NCBI RefSeq assembly: GCF_003432035.1
Contig: NZ_QOHO01000029.1
Coordinates: forward strand, 56,665-120,664
DNA from: Lacrimispora amygdalina
GTDB taxonomy: Bacteria; Bacillota; Clostridia; Lachnospirales; Lachnospiraceae
Direction: 5' to 3'
Length of the DNA stretch: 64,000 nt
The number at the start of each line of letters is the position of its first letter. Within the stretch, counting starts at the first letter, position 1. Positions 44,348 through 52,930 of this stretch are shown piece by piece. Position numbers and translations under genes: made by a program. The notes beneath the pieces are model-generated. The model worked only from the letters and a program-made list of their open reading frames with translations. It did not search any database and was not told where the DNA came from.

Positions 44348-44845
44348 TTACAGGACATTGCATTTTCTGCTGATAAATTCTTTGAAATCACTAAAATCAC
44401 CTATGGTAAATCCGTTCGGATCAATAATGATTCCACTGTTTTTAGTAAACATCAGGACAAACGAATTTCTCAGTTCATAAGTTTTTAAAATCTGAGAATA
44501 TTCGATTGTCAGGAAAAATGTCCCCTGGGAAATAGAGATTTTCTCACCAAACTGAATAATTGCCTCATTCTTTTTCCCGTTATTCAGTTTCCTGTCATAT
44601 TCCTGCATCTGTCTTATGGTCATTGGGGGGGTAATCAGAATCGTGAAAATAAGGATAAATAGACAAACTCCGAAAACCGCAGTCAGAATGTAATCCTGCC
44701 CGATCAGCGTTATTCCAGTCATAATAAGCGCAATGGGAGCAACTACAGCTCCCATTATATAAATTCTTTTACACAATATCTTATGTACATACTCTGATAT
44801 CATTAATTTGTCAGAGTAGTATCTGTTTTCAAACTGTATATTCAT
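44348..44845 (-). CDS. YcxB-like membrane protein
   Basis: 165 residues. Two membrane helices (IYIMGAVVAPIALIMTGITLI and YILTAVFGVCLFILIFTILI, about 29-75), then a cytosolic domain with TIEYSQILKTYELRNSFVLM and IIIDPNGFTIGDFSDFKEFI, the typical end of YcxB-like proteins (function unknown). AAAGG is 6 nt before ATG 44845. It is the last gene of the same-strand small-gene array that starts at 54801. Confidence 0.7.
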   Translation of the reverse strand: MNIQFENRYYSDKLMISEYVHKILCKRIYIMGAVVAPIALIMTGITLIGQDYILTAVFGVCLFILIFTILITPPMTIRQMQEYDRKLNNGKKNEAIIQFGEKISISQGTFFLTIEYSQILKTYELRNSFVLMFTKNSGIIIDPNGFTIGDFSDFKEFISRKCNVL

Positions 44846-44871
44846 TCCACGCCTTTCTTTTATCTGTGAAT

Positions 44872-45324
44872 TTATCGTTTTATCCCATCTATACGATTTA
44901 ATGCTTCTTTTATATCTTTATTAACCAATGGCTGCATACTGTCCTTAAACATTTGGGTATTTGCATTACGTAAAGCCATGCTGATATCATTTGCCAGTTC
45001 AGGTTTATATTGAGCTACCAGCGGCAACACTTTTATGCACTGTCTTGCCGTAATTGGCTTCTCATCTTCCACGTGCTTAAGAAGCTGATCAATGATTCCA
45101 TCAATTTTATTTTCCCTGTCCCATTTTGCATTTGCTGCAATTAATATAATTCCTCTGGTTCTGAAATATGAATTAGGATGATCTGATAGTTCAGCAAAAA
45201 GATCAAAATATGGGTAAACTTTATCTGAAATTAAACTTTCAGACTCCAGTTTTTTCAAACACTGATATGCATATTTATCGTTTTTATCTTTTAATCCACA
45301 CACAAGTTCCAGAATTTGATCCAT
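44872..45324 (-). CDS. HEAT-repeat-like helical protein
   Basis: 150 residues, entirely helical, arranged as two to three HEAT-type units (YAYQCLKKLESESLISDKVY, YFRTRGIILIAANAKWDREN, TARQCIKVLPLVAQYKPELA). No catalytic motif is visible; such proteins bind other proteins. The frame opens at 45450, overlapping the glyoxalase gene, but GAGGAG lies 10 nt before ATG 45324 (MDQILELVCG) and this start is chosen. Function unknown. Confidence 0.65.
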   Translation of the reverse strand: MDQILELVCGLKDKNDKYAYQCLKKLESESLISDKVYPYFDLFAELSDHPNSYFRTRGIILIAANAKWDRENKIDGIIDQLLKHVEDEKPITARQCIKVLPLVAQYKPELANDISMALRNANTQMFKDSMQPLVNKDIKEALNRIDGIKR

Positions 45325-45364
45325 ATTGTTTATACTCCTCTCTACTGTAAAAAGCCAGAAATAC

Positions 45365-45823
45365 TTAGTTCTTTTTCTGCCTCCAGCTTTGCAGCTCAAT
45401 AATATTGCCTTCCGGATCCCTGGCATAGACAAAAACAGCTTCCGTATCATTGGGATATTCGGCTGTTACCAATTCTCCGACCTGGCTTCCTCCGGCATGT
45501 ATCATTAATCCCAGGGTTGTCTCCACATCGTCAACTTCAAATGCAATATGGGCAAAACCAGGGCGATTTACTTCTCCCCTTACGTTCTCTCTGACTGCAT
45601 CATAGGAAAATATTTCCAAGGTGGGATGATCATCACCGTAACCTGGAAGTAATAAGTGTTCTCCTGTGATATGGGCATTATTTAAACCTGTCAGCCTGTC
45701 CAGCCACTGTCCTTTTAAATCCCGTTTCTCCCCTATACTTTTGCAGTGAAACACTTCTTTGTAAAAGGCAATCAGTTTATCCGGGTCTTTCGCAATAATA
45801 TTAGTATGTACGTATCGAAACAT
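45365..45823 (-). CDS. Glyoxalase/bleomycin-resistance family (VOC) protein
   Basis: 152-residue metalloprotein fold with two beta-alpha-beta-beta-beta modules: FRYVHTNIIAKDPDKLIAFY opens the first, RPGFAHIAFEVDDVETTLGL and FVYARDPEGNIIELQSW form the second, supplying the usual His and Glu metal ligands. The substrate could be methylglyoxal-like or an antibiotic. The frame runs back to 46054 inside the epimerase gene, but ATG 45823 has AAAGGA 9 nt upstream. Gap to the epimerase stop is only 4 bp. Confidence 0.85.
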   Translation of the reverse strand: MFRYVHTNIIAKDPDKLIAFYKEVFHCKSIGEKRDLKGQWLDRLTGLNNAHITGEHLLLPGYGDDHPTLEIFSYDAVRENVRGEVNRPGFAHIAFEVDDVETTLGLMIHAGGSQVGELVTAEYPNDTEAVFVYARDPEGNIIELQSWRQKKN

Positions 45824-45827
45824 TTTT

Positions 45828-46706
45828 CTATTTCCTTTCATATGTGATATCGGACAAATACTCATCAACCAGTTCAAAGATCCAGTCTTTAATATTGGTA
45901 AAAGTAAAACCGCATTGTTTCGCCCGGTCTGTATTAATGCTGTATTCAGGTTCGTTATTGTATGGACCATTCTCTCCATCTGGCGCAAGGATTGCTTTGT
46001 TCCCCGTCCGCTGCTCCAAATAATTAAGAATTTCCCGTATTGATATCGTTCCATCAGAAGCGCCGTTAATTGGTCCGGTATAATTACTGTCTGCCAGAAA
46101 TGCCATTAATTTTCCGGCTTCGTCAGATCTTATAAAACTCATCTGGTAATCCGGGTTATCAAGATTCATAGGCAGACCATTTTTTACATGCTCAACATAA
46201 AACAATAGTCTTTTTGTGTAATCATCTTTTCCCAATACAAATGGATATCGGACTGAAACGATTTTTCTGTCCGGGTATCTCTGCCATAACGCGCGTTCTG
46301 CCTGTCTTTTTATTTCATCATATGGAAAATCCATTCTTGAACACCAGACCAGTTCTTTCTCCTTAGGATTAAAGTCCTCTTCCACGGTATTCCAGTGCTT
46401 GGGATCATAAACAGTGGTACTGGACATCTGAATATACTTATCACAATCAAGAACATCAAATATCTGTTTCACATCGTTAGAGCAATATGCCAGCTTATCA
46501 ATCACCACATCATAATGTGTTCCGGCAAGACTTTGTTTCAGACTCTCCTGATTGTTCCGGTCCAGAATGATTCTCTTGACACTGCTGCCAAACTTATCAG
46601 ACGTGATTCCTCTTGTTGCAATGGAGACATCATGTCCATTTTTTATTAATTCATTTACTGTATGGATACCAAAAAATCTTGTACCACCAAACATCAAAAT
46701 TTTCAT
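45828..46706 (-). CDS. NAD-dependent epimerase/dehydratase family protein
   Basis: 292-residue extended short-chain dehydrogenase. N-terminal NAD site MKILMFGGTRFFGIHTVNEL (GGxxFxG), VVIDKLAYCSNDVKQIFDVL, and MSSTTVYD then YDEIKRQAERAL giving the YxxxK-like catalytic part. The C-terminal part resembles RNA-binding/SDR a-type proteins of nucleoside-sugar or isoflavone reductase type. A GTG lies three codons upstream (46715); the ATG is chosen but the ribosome site is weak for both. Substrate unknown. Confidence 0.78.
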   Translation of the reverse strand: MKILMFGGTRFFGIHTVNELIKNGHDVSIATRGITSDKFGSSVKRIILDRNNQESLKQSLAGTHYDVVIDKLAYCSNDVKQIFDVLDCDKYIQMSSTTVYDPKHWNTVEEDFNPKEKELVWCSRMDFPYDEIKRQAERALWQRYPDRKIVSVRYPFVLGKDDYTKRLLFYVEHVKNGLPMNLDNPDYQMSFIRSDEAGKLMAFLADSNYTGPINGASDGTISIREILNYLEQRTGNKAILAPDGENGPYNNEPEYSINTDRAKQCGFTFTNIKDWIFELVDEYLSDITYERK

Positions 46707-46724
46707 ATAATTCACTTTTTCTTT

Positions 46725-47615
46725 TTAATCTATAAATTCCAGCGTTTTCTTACCAGTATCCAGCCTGGCCCGAATTCCAATTGGCAGTATCCCATGGTTT
46801 CTGCCATGTCCAAAGTCATCACAGGACATGACCGGTATTCCATTTTTCTTACCAAAGCGTATCAGAACATCGGTCAATTCCTGATTAATGCTTTCAGAGT
46901 AATGTCCAAAGAGCAGGCCTTTTACATGCTCAATGATTTCATGCTGCTCAATCTGCGCTAAATGAGCACTGATCTCTGACGGCTCATTGAAGGCTTCATA
47001 ATTTTCCAGAAATAATATATAATCTTTTCTTTTGTCAAAAGAAAAGTACTTATTTCCGATTAAATAAGCAAAGCGTGTTGTATAGCCTCCAATAAGAGTC
47101 CCCTCACATGCCCCTTCATTTATAGCTTTCCACTTACTGTTTTTCTCAAATACTGACGGAGTTTCACCTGTAAAATGTGCCTGAAACTGTTTAAGATTGT
47201 AATTATTCAAATCCTTAAATACACCTGGAAACTGTCCATAATAAACCGTCAGGCCGGTCTGGGCATAAACCGTATTTAAGATTGTTGTACCATTGCTGTA
47301 GCTGCAAATAATCTTTGGGTTGTCTTTTATCGCCTGAAAATTGATAGCCGGAAGGAATTCATTCCCCACATTGCCTCCGCCAAACAAAATCATTTTAACT
47401 TCGGGATCTAAAATCATATTGTTAAAATCATCTGCTCTTTCCTGTTCACTTGCCGCATAGCCATATGTATTTTTATATAAATTACTTCCTTCTTTTACCT
47501 GATATCCAAGTTTTTTGATTCCTGCAAGAAATGGAGCATAACGTTCCTGGTCTGCCGTATGGCAGGGAGAAATAATTCCTATGGTATCTCCTATTTTTAG
47601 TCTGGATGGATTCAT
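46725..47615 (-). CDS. S66-family peptidase (LD-carboxypeptidase / MccF-like)
   Basis: 296 residues. S66 fold: KIGDTIGIISPCHTADQERY at the N-terminus, MILFGGGNVGNEFLPAINF, nucleophile region ICSYSNGTTILNTVYAQTG (Ser in YSNGT), catalytic Glu in ILFLENYEAFNEP, and His in CDDFGHGRNHGILPIG. Family members trim murein tetrapeptides or cleave peptide-nucleotide antibiotics (MccF immunity). The isolated setting among modifying enzymes favours the immunity type, but this is inference. AAAGGA 8 nt before ATG. Confidence 0.85.
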   Translation of the reverse strand: MNPSRLKIGDTIGIISPCHTADQERYAPFLAGIKKLGYQVKEGSNLYKNTYGYAASEQERADDFNNMILDPEVKMILFGGGNVGNEFLPAINFQAIKDNPKIICSYSNGTTILNTVYAQTGLTVYYGQFPGVFKDLNNYNLKQFQAHFTGETPSVFEKNSKWKAINEGACEGTLIGGYTTRFAYLIGNKYFSFDKRKDYILFLENYEAFNEPSEISAHLAQIEQHEIIEHVKGLLFGHYSESINQELTDVLIRFGKKNGIPVMSCDDFGHGRNHGILPIGIRARLDTGKKTLEFID

Positions 47616-47659
47616 TTCATATGTCCTTTATAAAATGGAATTATACTTATTTATAATTG

Positions 47660-48127
47660 TCAGAACCTGGACTTTTCATAGTTATAGGGTATACTGGTAC
47701 CCACAACCACATCCTCAATCTTATCAATAATCAGCCAGTCATCCATATTCCCCTGATGATCAAAGGGCAGCGTTGGTTCAATTTGCTGAACTCCGCCAAA
47801 TTCAACCAGACACAAACATTTTTTATGCCAGCGCTCTTTCTGTTTGTCCGTCAGATTAAGTTTATCCTGATTCTCATTCAAAACTTTTGATATTTCCTCA
47901 TCTGCCAGTTTTACATGATTCTGGACAGACTTTACAACGGCATACGCAGAGATTTCACCGGTTCCTTTCTCCATAAAATAAACGGTTTCACCTTCAAATA
48001 CTCTGCTATGAGGGATTTTACGTCCAGCTGCCCCTCTTACCACCATCATCTTCGTACCGGAGATTATTTTGTCTAAGTCACGTTCTCCCTTTTTACCTTG
48101 ATTGTCGCAGTATACCAAATGTACCAT
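47660..48127 (-). CDS. Unknown protein, possibly PUA/ASCH-like fold
   Basis: 155 residues, not recognised with confidence. The segment MMVVRGAAGRKIPHSRVFEG and GETVYFMEKGTGEISAYAVV, followed by WHKKCLCLVEFGGVQQIEP, is compatible with a PUA/EVE/ASCH-like barrel that binds modified bases or RNA, but this is pattern reading only. No membrane segment or signal peptide. RBS GGGGG 8 nt before ATG. Part of the small-gene array with an 18-bp gap to the next gene. Confidence 0.55.
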   Translation of the reverse strand: MVHLVYCDNQGKKGERDLDKIISGTKMMVVRGAAGRKIPHSRVFEGETVYFMEKGTGEISAYAVVKSVQNHVKLADEEISKVLNENQDKLNLTDKQKERWHKKCLCLVEFGGVQQIEPTLPFDHQGNMDDWLIIDKIEDVVVGTSIPYNYEKSRF

Positions 48128-48145
48128 TGGATCTTCCCCCTTTTA

Positions 48146-48457
48146 TTATGGATAAACAAGCCTGCAGTTTTCCAGCTCATCCGTATCTTTTTCAGAGATA
48201 TATAGTTCAGCTGACAAAGAAAGGTCATTTCCCATAAAGGATTCTTCCCTAAACAGCTTCACAATAGCTGGATAAGCGCTGATCGCATCCTCTGTCTGGA
48301 GCCAAAGTGCCAGAGCATTTTCCTCCAGATAATCATACCCATTGTCCTGAACCATTCCGTCAGTTATTTCCTCTATACGTTCTGGAATATAGTAACGTAA
48401 GTCCAAATCAGCATTTTCAAGTTTCTCCGGAGATAACCGGATAATAATTGTTTGCAT
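48146..48457 (-). CDS. Unknown small protein
   Basis: 103 residues, acidic, no membrane segment. It begins MQTIIIRLSPEKLENADLDL and ends in ISEKDTDELENCRLVYP. No family was recognised. AAGGAAGG precedes ATG 48457 at 6 nt, which supports translation. It lies between a GNAT gene and the PUA-like gene on the same strand; the gaps are 18 and 32 bp. Confidence 0.55.
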   Translation of the reverse strand: MQTIIIRLSPEKLENADLDLRYYIPERIEEITDGMVQDNGYDYLEENALALWLQTEDAISAYPAIVKLFREESFMGNDLSLSAELYISEKDTDELENCRLVYP

Positions 48458-48489
48458 GCCATACCTTCCTTTTCTATTTTTACTTCCAG

Positions 48490-48930
48490 CTATGCTCCTG
48501 TATCCTGGTGTACGGGTAATATAATCTCCATTCCAGCCCCTCTGTGATCATTTGGCCGGATATGAAATCCCTGTTTCTGATAAAAGCCTTCTTTCCCTAT
48601 GGCGGCAAAGAGTCCCAATGTAATATTTGTATCTGGAATTCCCTGCTCCCTTACATAAGAAACAAGCCTTTCTATCATATATTTTCCAATACCTTTACCC
48701 TGGTATTCCGGTAATACAACCAGATCCTGGATATAGCAGATATAACACCCATCTCCCACAAGTCTGCCCATAGCCACAACCTGTTCCTGATATTTGACTG
48801 CTATTGTAAATAATGAGTTCTTTAATGCAGTCTCTATCTGCTGCTCTGGTAACTCGCTCCAGCCTGCAGATGTTCTAAGTTTTTGATAATCTTTTACAGT
48901 CAAAACATTTTCCTGCATCTCAAATTCCAT
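48490..48930 (-). CDS. GNAT-family N-acetyltransferase
   Basis: 146 residues. The acetyl-CoA-binding motif A is visible as IQDLVVLPEYQGKGIGKYMI (Q/RxxGxG/A), with motif B at TLGLFAAIGKEGFYQKQGF. N-terminal LPEQQIETALKNSLFTIAVK is typical of the family of small, single-domain acetyltransferases. Substrate unknown. AAGGAG 6 nt before ATG; this ribosome site overlaps the stop codon of the GNAT fragment upstream. Confidence 0.88.
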   Translation of the reverse strand: MEFEMQENVLTVKDYQKLRTSAGWSELPEQQIETALKNSLFTIAVKYQEQVVAMGRLVGDGCYICYIQDLVVLPEYQGKGIGKYMIERLVSYVREQGIPDTNITLGLFAAIGKEGFYQKQGFHIRPNDHRGAGMEIILPVHQDTGA

Positions 48931-48940
48931 AGATCGCTCC

Positions 48941-49108
48941 TTACCTGAAATCTTTCGTCATTTTATCACATAATAATCTCATGCCATTCTCTTCCACTTC
49001 GAAAATTGTAGAACCATGGCTTATGTAAAATTTAATTGCCCGTTCATTGGAAGACAAAACTTCCAGTATACAGCACTCACATTTCTGCCGTACCATTTCA
49101 GCCTCCAT
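48941..49108 (-). pseudogene. GNAT acetyltransferase, C-terminal remnant
   Basis: An in-frame 55-codon piece (too short for most callers) whose central part LEVLSSNERAIKFYISHG is the usual GNAT motif-B segment; the N-terminal acetyl-CoA site is absent. Its first ATG has no ribosome site. It lies squeezed between dcd (stop 49112) and an intact GNAT. This looks like the tail of a deleted acetyltransferase gene. Confidence 0.7.
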
Positions 49109-49111
49109 TAA

Positions 49112-49648
49112 TTAACTTACATCGTTATCCATAAATACCTTTGAACCGGTAGCCCCTTTCTGCCCCTGATATTTTCCCCGGTATGGATTCAAAGCATTCT
49201 CATCCATCTTGGCAAAAACAAGCTGTCCCACCCTGCGTCCAGACTGCAGCTCAATCGCGCAGCGGTTGGCATTAAACAACTCAAGGGTTATTTCTCCCTC
49301 AAACCCCGGATCAACCCAACCAGCATTCTGGATAAAAAGCCCCATCCTGCCCAGAGAACTTCTTCCTTCAACAAATGCGGTAAGATCATCTGGCATTGCA
49401 AAATACTCCAGCGTGGTTGCAAGTACAAACTGACCGGGAAGGAGAATATATTTATCCGTCACAATTGTCTTGTATTTAATCTCGTTTTGCATTGTGATAA
49501 TTCCGTCTGAAGTATCTTCCACTACGCTAAATGTGTTTCCAAGGCGAATATCCACACTTGCGGGCTGAATCTGTCCCTCTTCCAGGGGTTCTATAAACAG
49601 AGTTTTTTCTTTTAGCATTTTAATAATTGTTTTGTCAGATAGAATCAT
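49112..49648 (-). CDS. dcd: dCTP deaminase
   Basis: Converts dCTP to dUTP (bifunctional members to dUMP). 178 residues from ATG 49648 (MILSDKTI); an ATG at 49660 is also possible, and the AAAGGA site is not well placed for either. Motifs: IQPASVDIRLGNTF, FVEGRSSLGRMGLFIQNAGW and VDPGFEGEITLELFNANR, which form the nucleotide site with the catalytic Glu. Core enzyme, unusual in a gene array of this kind. Downstream lies only the GNAT fragment. Confidence 0.92.
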   Translation of the reverse strand: MILSDKTIIKMLKEKTLFIEPLEEGQIQPASVDIRLGNTFSVVEDTSDGIITMQNEIKYKTIVTDKYILLPGQFVLATTLEYFAMPDDLTAFVEGRSSLGRMGLFIQNAGWVDPGFEGEITLELFNANRCAIELQSGRRVGQLVFAKMDENALNPYRGKYQGQKGATGSKVFMDNDVS

Positions 49649-49660
49649 ATCGGCAGCCAT

Positions 49661-49805
49661 CCTTTTTGTCGTTTAATTATTTTGTGGTTTCATACTAAAC
49701 TTTTATAGATTTAAATCATATTGTCCACATATCCATTTCGTTTTGAATACCATCTGCTACCAGAATTTCTTACCAGTTTGTTTATAATCTCTGCCAGGAC
49801 GGAAA
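49661..49805. other. 145-bp gap without a gene
   Basis: No ORF with a ribosome site was found. A 33-codon stretch is open on the minus strand across 49700-49800 but lacks a start and resembles nothing known to me. It probably holds the promoter for dcd (TATAAAAG near 49700), which is weak. Confidence 0.4.
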
Positions 49806-50498
49806 TCAGCCAAGAATAGCATTTATTATAGACGCGATGTGTATTTGCATTGTATCCAGGCACGGGACAGAACTCACTTCATCATTTAAAATCAAAGGCA
49901 GTTCTGTACAACCCAAAATTACAGCCTGAATATTATTTTCATCTTTCATCTGCATAATGATTTTTTGAAAGCTCTTTCGTGTTTCTTCTTTCACTATGCC
50001 AAGTTCCAACTCCTTTGTAATTTTTTCGTTAATAAATTCCATTGATAAACTTGATGGAACCACAATCTCTATATTCTTCTCATAGAAAGGTTTTTTATAA
50101 AAATCTCCCGTCATTGTAAAAATGGTTCCAAGTAGACCTATTTTTTTAAAACCTCTATGTTCAGCCTCTCGACAGGTCGCCTCAATAATACTGATTAGAG
50201 GTATTGATGTTTGTTCTTTAAGCCTGTCGAATACGATATGCGGTGTATTTGCTGATAAAGCAGCTATTTCTGCTCCGCTACGTTCCAAATTGTTGATTGC
50301 TTCCAGAAGATAATTGGTCAATTCTTCGTGCCTATTTTCTCTGCATAATTTCAAAACTTTAAAAACATTAACACTTTCAATTGTTAATTGAGGATAATAG
50401 TCTTTACCCACTCTTTGTTTAATACCATAAACAATATCGCGGTAATAGGGAATGGTAGACTCCGGTCCCATGCCACCTATCAAACCTAATTTTTTCAC
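49806..50498 (-). CDS. Aspartate/glutamate racemase family protein
   Basis: 230 residues. N-terminal MKKLGLIGGMGPESTIPYYR is the family signature. Racemases of this family use two cysteines; here the first lies in ALSANTPHIVF as Ala83 (SANT in place of CNT), while the second, Cys197 in ILGCTELP, is kept. E. coli YgeA-type enzymes also lack the first Cys (Thr there), so activity is possible but perhaps specialised. GTG start with AGGAGG 6 nt upstream. Between a flavodoxin-fold gene and dcd. Confidence 0.82.
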   Translation of the reverse strand: MKKLGLIGGMGPESTIPYYRDIVYGIKQRVGKDYYPQLTIESVNVFKVLKLCRENRHEELTNYLLEAINNLERSGAEIAALSANTPHIVFDRLKEQTSIPLISIIEATCREAEHRGFKKIGLLGTIFTMTGDFYKKPFYEKNIEIVVPSSLSMEFINEKITKELELGIVKEETRKSFQKIIMQMKDENNIQAVILGCTELPLILNDEVSSVPCLDTMQIHIASIINAILG

Positions 50499-50538
50499 AA
50501 TATTCCTCCTACCATCTGAATTAATCCATATTATTTAT

Positions 50539-51126
50539 TTAAAAATTCAACCCTAACTTATATGCAGTATTAAGATGCTCTGCCATCCGTTCCTTTCGTT
50601 GCTCCTCATCCCAATGGGTGGTGCCATCAAATATAATCATTTCTTTTTCAATGGCTCTGTCTCTGATCCTGTCACCCAGCATAACAATTCTCATCGCACT
50701 AGATTCGCCTGTTTCTTCAAGAGATTCCATTGTTTTTCCTGCAGAAACGATAAATAATGCCTTCTTAAGTATCTTCATTTTGGGATTCGGATTATATGCA
50801 AAACCGCTCGTCCATATCCGGTCAAACCAGCCTACTAATTTTGCAGGAGCCTCCGTCCAAAAAACAGGGTATATAAATACAATAGCATCAGATTCCTGAA
50901 TTTTACGCTGTTCTTCAATAACATCGTCCGCCACCGGAATTTCCGTTTTATAATAAGCTTCTCTCTCATATTCGTTTTCTGATATCACCTCATTAAAATT
51001 CATCTCATATAAATCAGAGACAATAAATTCATGATTTGAGTCATTTAGTCCCTTTAAAAACTCCTGCTTAATATCATGCGTAAAGCTTTTCTTACTTGGA
51101 TGGCAGTACACGACAAACACTCTCAC
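50539..51126 (-). CDS. NAD(P)H dehydrogenase (quinone)-like flavoprotein
   Basis: 195 residues of the flavodoxin-2 fold (KefF/MdaB/NQO group). Motifs are MRVFVVYCHPSKKSFTHDIK at the N-terminus (FMN phosphate loop), AIVFIYPVFWTEAPAKLVGW and FDRIWTSGFAYNPN (isoalloxazine contact), and FIVSAGKTMESLEETGESSA. It reduces quinones or other electrophiles with two electrons. GTG start with GGAGG 8 nt upstream. Fits a detoxification theme in the array. Confidence 0.85.
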   Translation of the reverse strand: MRVFVVYCHPSKKSFTHDIKQEFLKGLNDSNHEFIVSDLYEMNFNEVISENEYEREAYYKTEIPVADDVIEEQRKIQESDAIVFIYPVFWTEAPAKLVGWFDRIWTSGFAYNPNPKMKILKKALFIVSAGKTMESLEETGESSAMRIVMLGDRIRDRAIEKEMIIFDGTTHWDEEQRKERMAEHLNTAYKLGLNF

Positions 51127-51178
51127 AGTATTGTCCTCCGCTCTATTTAAGATATTTCACACCAGCGTGTTCTTCCTA

Positions 51179-51433
51179 TTATTTCTTTCTATGAGCTGTA
51201 ATTATTGTAAAACTATATGCGTTAATAGTTAAAATGCATCCGGCAGCATTCACATACCAATTCTTTCCTTTTCTGCTTATACTGTCTGCATTTTCAACTC
51301 TGTTTTTACTCCATGCAATTAAATCAGGCGTATCCAGACTCAAATTCTTCCTGATCCTCTGCTCACCTAATTCTGTTGTGTGTATTTTATCAATATTTTT
51401 TATTAAATCAGTTTCTACAAAGTCAATTTTCAT
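51179..51433 (-). CDS. DUF3781 domain protein
   Basis: 84 residues. Matches DUF3781 by the run TELGEQRIRKNLSL and DLIAWSKNRVENADSISRKG, then KNWYVNAAGCILTINAYSFTIITAHRKK. The function of the family is unknown; members occur beside acetyltransferases. The start overlaps the GNAT stop by 4 bp (ATGA), and it has no ribosome site of its own, so it is coupled to the GNAT. Confidence 0.8.
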   Translation of the reverse strand: MKIDFVETDLIKNIDKIHTTELGEQRIRKNLSLDTPDLIAWSKNRVENADSISRKGKNWYVNAAGCILTINAYSFTIITAHRKK

Positions 51434-51954
51434 AAATGCAAATCCATTAGAATTTCATCATAATATTTACCATCTATTTTAAAGAAGTTTTTATGCCTGC
51501 CGATTTCATTGAATCCCATTTTTTTATATAGTTTTACTGCTGTTAAATTATCTTCTTTCACGCCTAAATGCAGTATTTCTGTCTGACCATTTCCCTTAGC
51601 AAACGAAATCATTGTCTGCATCAGGTGTGTTCCTATACCTAAACCCCAATATTTCTTTTTCACTGAAACGGCGAGATCCGCCTGATGAGATATTCTTTTT
51701 CTTGGTGAGGTCATTATACTGCCTGTACACACTATTTTATTTTCAATTTTCCCTGTAAACAAAGCCGAAACAGTAGAATCCAGCAGGTTTTCTATGAAAT
51801 TTTCTTCTGCTTCTACCGACATTTGAAAACCATTTGCTCCAAACAATAAATTATCACTCTCTCCACCCACAATATTAAGAAATTCAACTATTTCAGCTGC
51901 ATCTGCTTTAACAGCCTTATCAATTTTTAATAACATATTATTTTTCAGCTGCAT
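51430..51954 (-). CDS. GNAT-family N-acetyltransferase
   Basis: 174 residues. Motif A: ADLAVSVKKKYWGLGIGTHL with acetyl-CoA-binding pattern around GLGIGTHLM, then ILHLGVKEDNLTAVKLYKKM and the Tyr/Asn general acid/base region. It is closely related to ribosomal-protein/amino-acid acetyltransferase-like GNATs. ATG 51954 has AAGGGGG 6 nt upstream and overlaps the DsbA-like gene by 17 bp. Stop overlaps DUF3781 by 4 bp. Confidence 0.88.
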   Translation of the reverse strand: MQLKNNMLLKIDKAVKADAAEIVEFLNIVGGESDNLLFGANGFQMSVEAEENFIENLLDSTVSALFTGKIENKIVCTGSIMTSPRKRISHQADLAVSVKKKYWGLGIGTHLMQTMISFAKGNGQTEILHLGVKEDNLTAVKLYKKMGFNEIGRHKNFFKIDGKYYDEILMDLHL

Positions 51955-52456
51955 TACTTTCCCCCTTTAGAATCTGCCGTATCTGTTCTTTATTAACACC
52001 CACATTTTCAACTGCATCTAGTTTCAAATCCCCCATTCTATATGCAGGGACAGCCCAGACGCCAGAATGTTCAAATGCAAGTTTATTGGATTCCGCGAGT
52101 TTTTTAAGATAAGTCCCCTGTCGAATCGATTGTTTAAAGTCATTCGCATCAACCATATCACTGACATAATCACCAAGAGCATCAATATCCTCAATATTAA
52201 CATGATCTTTAAAGGCAGCCTGGTACATACGGTCATGGTAATCCATATGATTAACTCCATGATCAAGAGCGTAAAAATATCCCTGAATACACAAATCACT
52301 ATGAGGTCCATACCGGTCTGGTCTGGGATGAGATTCGCAGGGATGCCATACTATTGGCACATCCGGATATTCCGTCATAAGCTCCTTTAAATAGTTATGT
52401 GCCCTCAGACAAAACGGACAGATATAATCAAAAAAGACATGTAATTCATTTTTCAT
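51938..52456 (-). CDS. DsbA-family protein (FrnE-like thiol oxidoreductase)
   Basis: 172 residues, thioredoxin fold with an inserted helical domain. The active-site dithiol is FFDYICPFCLRAHNYL (CPFC), and the cis-Pro loop is WAVPAYRMGDL (VPA, cis-Pro). No signal peptide, so it acts in the cytoplasm. FrnE-like proteins handle disulfides or small thiol conjugates. GGGAGGTGA site 6 nt before ATG 52456. Overlaps the next gene by 17 bp. Confidence 0.85.
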   Translation of the reverse strand: MKNELHVFFDYICPFCLRAHNYLKELMTEYPDVPIVWHPCESHPRPDRYGPHSDLCIQGYFYALDHGVNHMDYHDRMYQAAFKDHVNIEDIDALGDYVSDMVDANDFKQSIRQGTYLKKLAESNKLAFEHSGVWAVPAYRMGDLKLDAVENVGVNKEQIRQILKGESNAAEK

Positions 52457-52477
52457 TGTCAGTCACCTCCCTAATTT

Positions 52478-52930
52478 CTAATAATCATGTAAATGAAACC
52501 GATAGATACACTTTTCCGTTTCTCCAGCTTTTCTCATTTCATTATCAACTGGTATCTGTACAATTTTTTCTAATGTTCCTCCTGCATACTCACAGGTCTT
52601 CCTTGAAGCGTGGCTATCGGGATTGCAGGTGATTATAAGGTAATCCATCTTATGTTTTTTAGCCAGCTGAAACAGTAACAGGCAGGCTTTCCCTGCATAA
52701 TGAGATCCACGATATTGTTCCTCTATGCGGTATCCAATGTTGCCGCCATAATACACATTAGTGTTATGTCCGATTCTTAAATCACAACCACCAACTTCTT
52801 CCCCCTGCTTATCATATATTGCAAAATGATATGCAGGAAGCCATTGCTTATGTATGTTGCCTACAGTTGTTTTTACTAACTTGAGAGATATTTCGTTATT
52901 TTTTAAAAAGTCTGTATTCATAAACATCAT
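52478..52930 (-). CDS. GNAT-family N-acetyltransferase
   Basis: 150 residues. Motif A is GYRIEEQYRGSHYAGKACLL (R-G-x-x-Y-A), with LIITCNPDSHASRKTCEYAG as motif B. It resembles ribosomal-protein-type or aminoglycoside-like GNATs in size; substrate unknown. The ATG has GGAG 6 nt upstream. The start overlaps the stop of the deleted histidine-phosphatase gene (52927-52929) by 4 bp, so it was once coupled to it. Confidence 0.85.
   Translation of the reverse strand: MMFMNTDFLKNNEISLKLVKTTVGNIHKQWLPAYHFAIYDKQGEEVGGCDLRIGHNTNVYYGGNIGYRIEEQYRGSHYAGKACLLLFQLAKKHKMDYLIITCNPDSHASRKTCEYAGGTLEKIVQIPVDNEMRKAGETEKCIYRFHLHDY

Noticed and set aside
45824..46054. Long N-terminal extension of the glyoxalase
   Set aside because: It overlaps the epimerase gene in another frame and has no ribosome site; ATG 45823 does.
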